From NCBI RefSeq assembly GCF_030817195.1, contig NZ_JAUSYZ010000001.1:1612001-1676000 (forward strand): DNA of 64,000 nt. Reading direction: 5' to 3'. The notes beneath the pieces were generated by a model. That model ran no database searches. It worked only from the letters and a program-made list of their open reading frames with translations, and was not told the origin of the DNA. How positions within the stretch are numbered: the stretch's first letter is position 1; the number at the start of each line of letters is the position of its first letter. Shown piece by piece: positions 60,706-64,000 of the stretch. The position numbers were made by a program, and so were the translations under genes. The stretch comes from Arthrobacter globiformis. Lineage in GTDB: Bacteria > Actinomycetota > Actinomycetes > Actinomycetales > Micrococcaceae.

Positions 60706-60807
60706 CTTTCCAATCAAGGCGTAGCGGACTATCCTCCCGCCATGGGACACTAAAGAGCGATTTGCGTCACTTCCCGTCTTGTTATAGTCCCTAGGAGCAA
60801 CACCCGC

Positions 60808-61506
60808 GTGGAGTTTATTAATGAGGCCGTGCTCCATGCAGCGGGTCAGTGGTGGATTTATCCCGTTTTGCTGGTGTTTTTCTTCGTTGACGGGTTCGCG
60901 ATGGTGGTCCCCAGCGAGACCCTCATCGTGGCATTGGCGGCTTTCTCCCGGCACAGCGGCGAGCCCAATCTCTGGATCCTCGGCCTGACTGCCCTGACTG
61001 GCGCCATGGCCGGTGACAACATGGCCTACATGCTGGGCCGGAAGATCGGCCTGGAGCGCTGGAAATGGATGCGCCGGCCCAGGGTGCAAAAGGTCTTCGG
61101 CTGGGCGCGGTACGAACTGGAGAAGCGCGGCGCCGTGCTGATATTCACGGCGCGCTATATCCCGTGGGGTCGCGTGGCCGTGAATTACGTCGCCGGCACC
61201 ACCGGATACCCGCACCGCAGGTTTTTCCTGCTGGATGCCTTCGCCTGCTTCACCTGGGTGGGCTATTCGATTGGCATCGGCCTCGTCGCCAGCTCCTTCC
61301 CGTGGCTGCACCACAACCCGCTGCTGGGCGCGGGCATCGCCGTCGTGTTCGCCATCATCCTGGGAATCATCATCGACCACGCCCTCCGCTGGTGGCACAA
61401 GCGCCTCGGCCGCAACGATGCCGCCGCTGCGCCGGAGGGGACCCGCGCGTTGGACGAGGACAGTGTCCCGGACGGCGGTCGGGAACAGACCAGTCGCGTG
61501 GCGTAG
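60808..61506 (+). CDS. DedA family membrane protein 2
   Basis: The 232-residue paralogue has VDGFAMVVPSETLIVALAAF, GDNMAYMLGRKIGLERWKWM and FTARYIPWGRVAVNYVAGTTGY. It has its own promoter-like sequence (GATTTG then TATAGT, about 18 bases apart) and AGGAG before GTG 60808, unlike the first copy, which is read with deoA. The acidic tail (EDSVPDGGREQTSRVA) is specific to this copy. It shares about half of its motif positions with the first protein, suggesting an old local duplication. Confidence 0.88.
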   Translation: MEFINEAVLHAAGQWWIYPVLLVFFFVDGFAMVVPSETLIVALAAFSRHSGEPNLWILGLTALTGAMAGDNMAYMLGRKIGLERWKWMRRPRVQKVFGWARYELEKRGAVLIFTARYIPWGRVAVNYVAGTTGYPHRRFFLLDAFACFTWVGYSIGIGLVASSFPWLHHNPLLGAGIAVVFAIILGIIIDHALRWWHKRLGRNDAAAAPEGTRALDEDSVPDGGREQTSRVA

Positions 61507-61593
61507 CAGCGCGGCTGAGCGGACTTGCTCGCCGCCCATCCCCATGCAGCCAGCGCGTTGGCTTTGCTGCCGGTCCAACCCTAGAGTTGGTAC

Positions 61594-62739
61594 GTGACTG
61601 AGCCAATCGTTGATGCCGCCCCTGCCCTTGACTTCGACCTGAAGAGCCTGCCCAAGGTATCCCTTCACGACCACCTTGACGGCGGCCTGCGCCCTGCCAC
61701 CATCATTGAGCTGGCGGAGGCGGTGGGGCACAGCCTCCCGTCCACCGACCCGACCGCGCTGGGCGAATGGTTCCGCGAATCCGCCGACTCCGGCTCGCTG
61801 GTCCGCTACCTGGAGACGTTCGACCACACGGTCGCCGTCATGCAGACCAAAGAGGGTCTGTTCCGCGTCGCCAAGGAGTTCGTGGAGGATCTGGCGGACG
61901 ACGGCGTGGTGTACGGCGAAGTGCGCTGGGCGCCTGAGCAGCACCTCCAGAAGGGACTGACGCTGGACGAGGTTGTCGAGGCGGTCCAGGAAGGCCTCGA
62001 AGCCGGCGTGGAGGCCGTGGCCGAGACCGGCCGCGAGATCCAGGTGGGCCAGCTGATCACGGCCATGCGCCACGCCGACCGCGGCCAGGAAATCGCCGAA
62101 CTCGCCGTTCGGCACCGCGACAAGGGCGCCGTAGGGTTCGACATCGCCGGCGCCGAAGACGGCTTCCTGCCCTCGCGCTTCCGGGACGCCTTCACATACC
62201 TGGCCGAAAACAACTTCCCGGCCACCGTGCACGCCGGCGAAGCAGCCGGACTGGACAGCATCCAGTCCGCCCTGGTTGACGGCCGGGCCCTGCGCCTGGG
62301 CCACGGTGTCCGCATCGCCGAGGACATCATGGTGGAGTTCGACGAGGACGACGCCGACGACGAGGACAGCGACAACATCGGCCTGGTCACCCTGGGCAAC
62401 CTGTCCAGCTGGATCCGCGACCGCGGCATCGCGCTGGAAATCTGCCCGTCCTCGAACCTGCAGACCGGCGCCATTGCCGCCTTCGGTGAGGGCATTGAGA
62501 GCCACCCGCTGGACATGCTGTACCAGCTGGGCTTCAACGTGACCATCAACACCGACAACCGGCTCATGAGCGGCGTGACGCTCACCGACGAGTTCGAGCT
62601 GCTGGTGGAAACCTTCGACTACGACCTCGACGACCTGCTGGAGCTCACGCTCAACGCCGCCGAGGCCTCCTTCCTGCCCCTCGAGGAAAAGGAAGCCCTC
62701 GTGGAGTACATCAACGACGCGTACGGCGACCTTGGCTGA
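61594..62739 (+). CDS. add: Adenosine deaminase
   Basis: The 381-residue TIM-barrel zinc enzyme deaminates adenosine to inosine. The metal ligands are in KVSLHDHLDGGLRP (HxH), the catalytic region in TVHAGEAAGLDSIQSAL and RLGHGVRI, and CPSSNLQTGAI and NTDNRLMSG complete the pocket. An acidic insertion (EFDEDDADDEDSDNIGL, about residues 248-264) is unusual. GTG 61594 is the start; its 3' end overlaps mazG by 8 bases. Confidence 0.94.
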   Translation: MTEPIVDAAPALDFDLKSLPKVSLHDHLDGGLRPATIIELAEAVGHSLPSTDPTALGEWFRESADSGSLVRYLETFDHTVAVMQTKEGLFRVAKEFVEDLADDGVVYGEVRWAPEQHLQKGLTLDEVVEAVQEGLEAGVEAVAETGREIQVGQLITAMRHADRGQEIAELAVRHRDKGAVGFDIAGAEDGFLPSRFRDAFTYLAENNFPATVHAGEAAGLDSIQSALVDGRALRLGHGVRIAEDIMVEFDEDDADDEDSDNIGLVTLGNLSSWIRDRGIALEICPSSNLQTGAIAAFGEGIESHPLDMLYQLGFNVTINTDNRLMSGVTLTDEFELLVETFDYDLDDLLELTLNAAEASFLPLEEKEALVEYINDAYGDLG

Positions 62740-63436
62740 AAGCCCCGACCCGGTGGGGGAGCTGTTGGGGGTGGTTGCCGCCCTCCGCGAGCACTGCCCG
62801 TGGATGGGCGCCCTCACCCACGAGTCACTCGTGGAGTACCTGCTGGAGGAGGCCTATGAAGTGGCCGAGACCATCGAGACCGGTGCGGATGAGGCTGACC
62901 TGAAAGGCGAGCTGGGTGATGTGCTGCTCCAGGTGGTGCTGCACGCCCGGCTCGCCGAGGAACGCGGCGTGTTCGGCTTCGGCGACGTCGTGCGTGGCCT
63001 CACCGGGAAGATGATCCGACGCAACCCCCACGTGTTCCGTCCGGACGGTTCCCTTCAGGACTCCTTTCCCGCCACGGTGGAAGAGATCGTGCTCAAGTGG
63101 GATGCCGTGAAAAAGGCCGAAAGCCCGGAGCGCAGCACGCCCTTCGAAGGCATTCCGGTGGCACTGCCGGCACTGGCCCAGGCCCAGAAAACCCTTGACC
63201 GGGCCGAACGGGCCGGACTGCCGCTGGTTGAGCCCGCCGAAACCAGGCCCGTCGAAACCAAGCCCGCCGAAACCAAGCTCGCCGACACAATAGAGACCGA
63301 AGCCGAACTCGGCGAGCTGCTGCTCGCCGTCGTCCGTTCTGCCAGGACCAGGGGGTTCGACGCCGAACGTGCCCTCCGCGGGGCCGTCCGGCGGTACCAG
63401 AACCGCCACCCGGAAACTTCCGCTCCCGGATCATGA
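62732..63436 (+). CDS. mazG: MazG family nucleotide pyrophosphohydrolase with repetitive insertion
   Basis: The protein of about 234 residues has the MazG helices with acidic metal ligands: LLEEAYEVAETIE (about 38-50) and GELGDVLLQVVLHARLAEE (59-77), followed by VFRPDGSL and LKWDAVKKAE. It hydrolyses NTPs/dNTPs, housekeeping for nucleotide pools. At residues 166-187 there is an insertion of three TKPAE-like repeats (EPAETRPVETKPAETKLAD) encoded by a 15-bp DNA repeat that resembles an intergenic element. After it, normal MazG sequence (ELGELLLAVVRSAR) resumes. It overlaps add by 8 bases. Confidence 0.9.
   Translation: MAESPDPVGELLGVVAALREHCPWMGALTHESLVEYLLEEAYEVAETIETGADEADLKGELGDVLLQVVLHARLAEERGVFGFGDVVRGLTGKMIRRNPHVFRPDGSLQDSFPATVEEIVLKWDAVKKAESPERSTPFEGIPVALPALAQAQKTLDRAERAGLPLVEPAETRPVETKPAETKLADTIETEAELGELLLAVVRSARTRGFDAERALRGAVRRYQNRHPETSAPGS
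63226..63288 (+). repeat. 15-bp coding repeat resembling a dispersed element
   Basis: GGTTGAGCCCGCCGAAACC (63226-63244) is followed by CCCGTCGAAACCAAG and CCCGCCGAAACCAAG units in the mazG reading frame. The first segment differs at only a few positions from the intergenic GGTTGGGCTTGTCGAAACC at 49588-49606. Confidence 0.7.
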
Positions 63437-63556
63437 CGTCCGGGTTCTGGATAGGTTTCCGTAACGTGCACCACTCTCGACTACGCTAGTCCCAGACGAG
63501 GACGTCGAGATTTTCCGCTAAAGTTCCCCAGTAAATTGCCCATAAGGAGCAAATCC

Positions 63557-64000
<444 letters not shown>

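Noticed and set aside
60532..62817. 761-residue open frame antisense to dedA and add
   Set aside because: It runs through three clearly coding genes on the other strand and has no recognisable domain.

Overview
The window is high-GC actinobacterial DNA. Many genes start with GTG or TTG, several probably lack a leader, and the gene set includes a monomeric NADP-isocitrate dehydrogenase, a large-subunit catalase, a MocR regulator and an SdhCDAB cluster. From general resemblance I would place it in the Arthrobacter/Pseudarthrobacter group (Micrococcaceae); no search was run. It looks chromosomal. I see no rRNA or tRNA gene, no IS transposase, no phage module and no CRISPR array.

Layout. 0-7 kb: a truncated MFS transporter, purH, a secreted trypsin-like protease followed by a small ORF that repeats its propeptide motif, icd, and an SRPBCC protein with a repeat-rich tail. 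7-16 kb: catalase, a lipoprotein/Ser-Thr kinase pair, an LPXTG-type repeat surface protein, a proline-rich secreted protein and a Gfo/Idh/MocA oxidoreductase. 15.7-18.2 kb: two back-to-back tandem repeat arrays, then a MacB-like ABC exporter. 18.4-23.8 kb: a ChvE/MmsAB-type sugar ABC transporter behind a ROK regulator; both transcription units carry the same 24-bp promoter/operator block. 24-31 kb: a probable lysine catabolic cluster (DavA-like amidase, PucR regulator, alanine-racemase-family enzyme, APC permease, DavB-like lysine 2-monooxygenase). 31-36.5 kb: gamma-carbonic anhydrase, a HAD protein with an internal deletion, an SMR efflux protein, a MocR/DMT divergent pair, a short methyltransferase and purU.

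36.5-49.6 kb: a ZTP (pfl) riboswitch in front of glyA-folD, a two-component system with a SHOCT membrane protein, a DrrA-type ABC exporter with two permeases, exonuclease III, trpS, and an overlapping chain of 2H phosphoesterase, YihY/BrkB and alpha/beta hydrolase genes. 49.7-54.7 kb: sdhCDAB with a promoter-overlapping palindrome and an internal hairpin, then manC on the other strand. 54.8-64 kb: an M20 amidohydrolase, an ohrR-ohr-curA oxidative block bracketed by two copies of one palindromic repeat, a nucleoside salvage run (cdd, deoA, two DedA genes, add), mazG, and the start of eno.

Functional threads. One-carbon and purine metabolism recurs (purH, purU, glyA, folD, with ZTP sensing). 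So do nucleoside salvage and peroxide defence (catalase, Ohr). At least three families of short dispersed or tandem repeats lie between operons, and one of them appears to have entered the mazG coding sequence. No single large unknown system stands out. The most rewarding items are the ROK regulon signature, the lysine cluster, the repeat families, and the small or broken ORFs.
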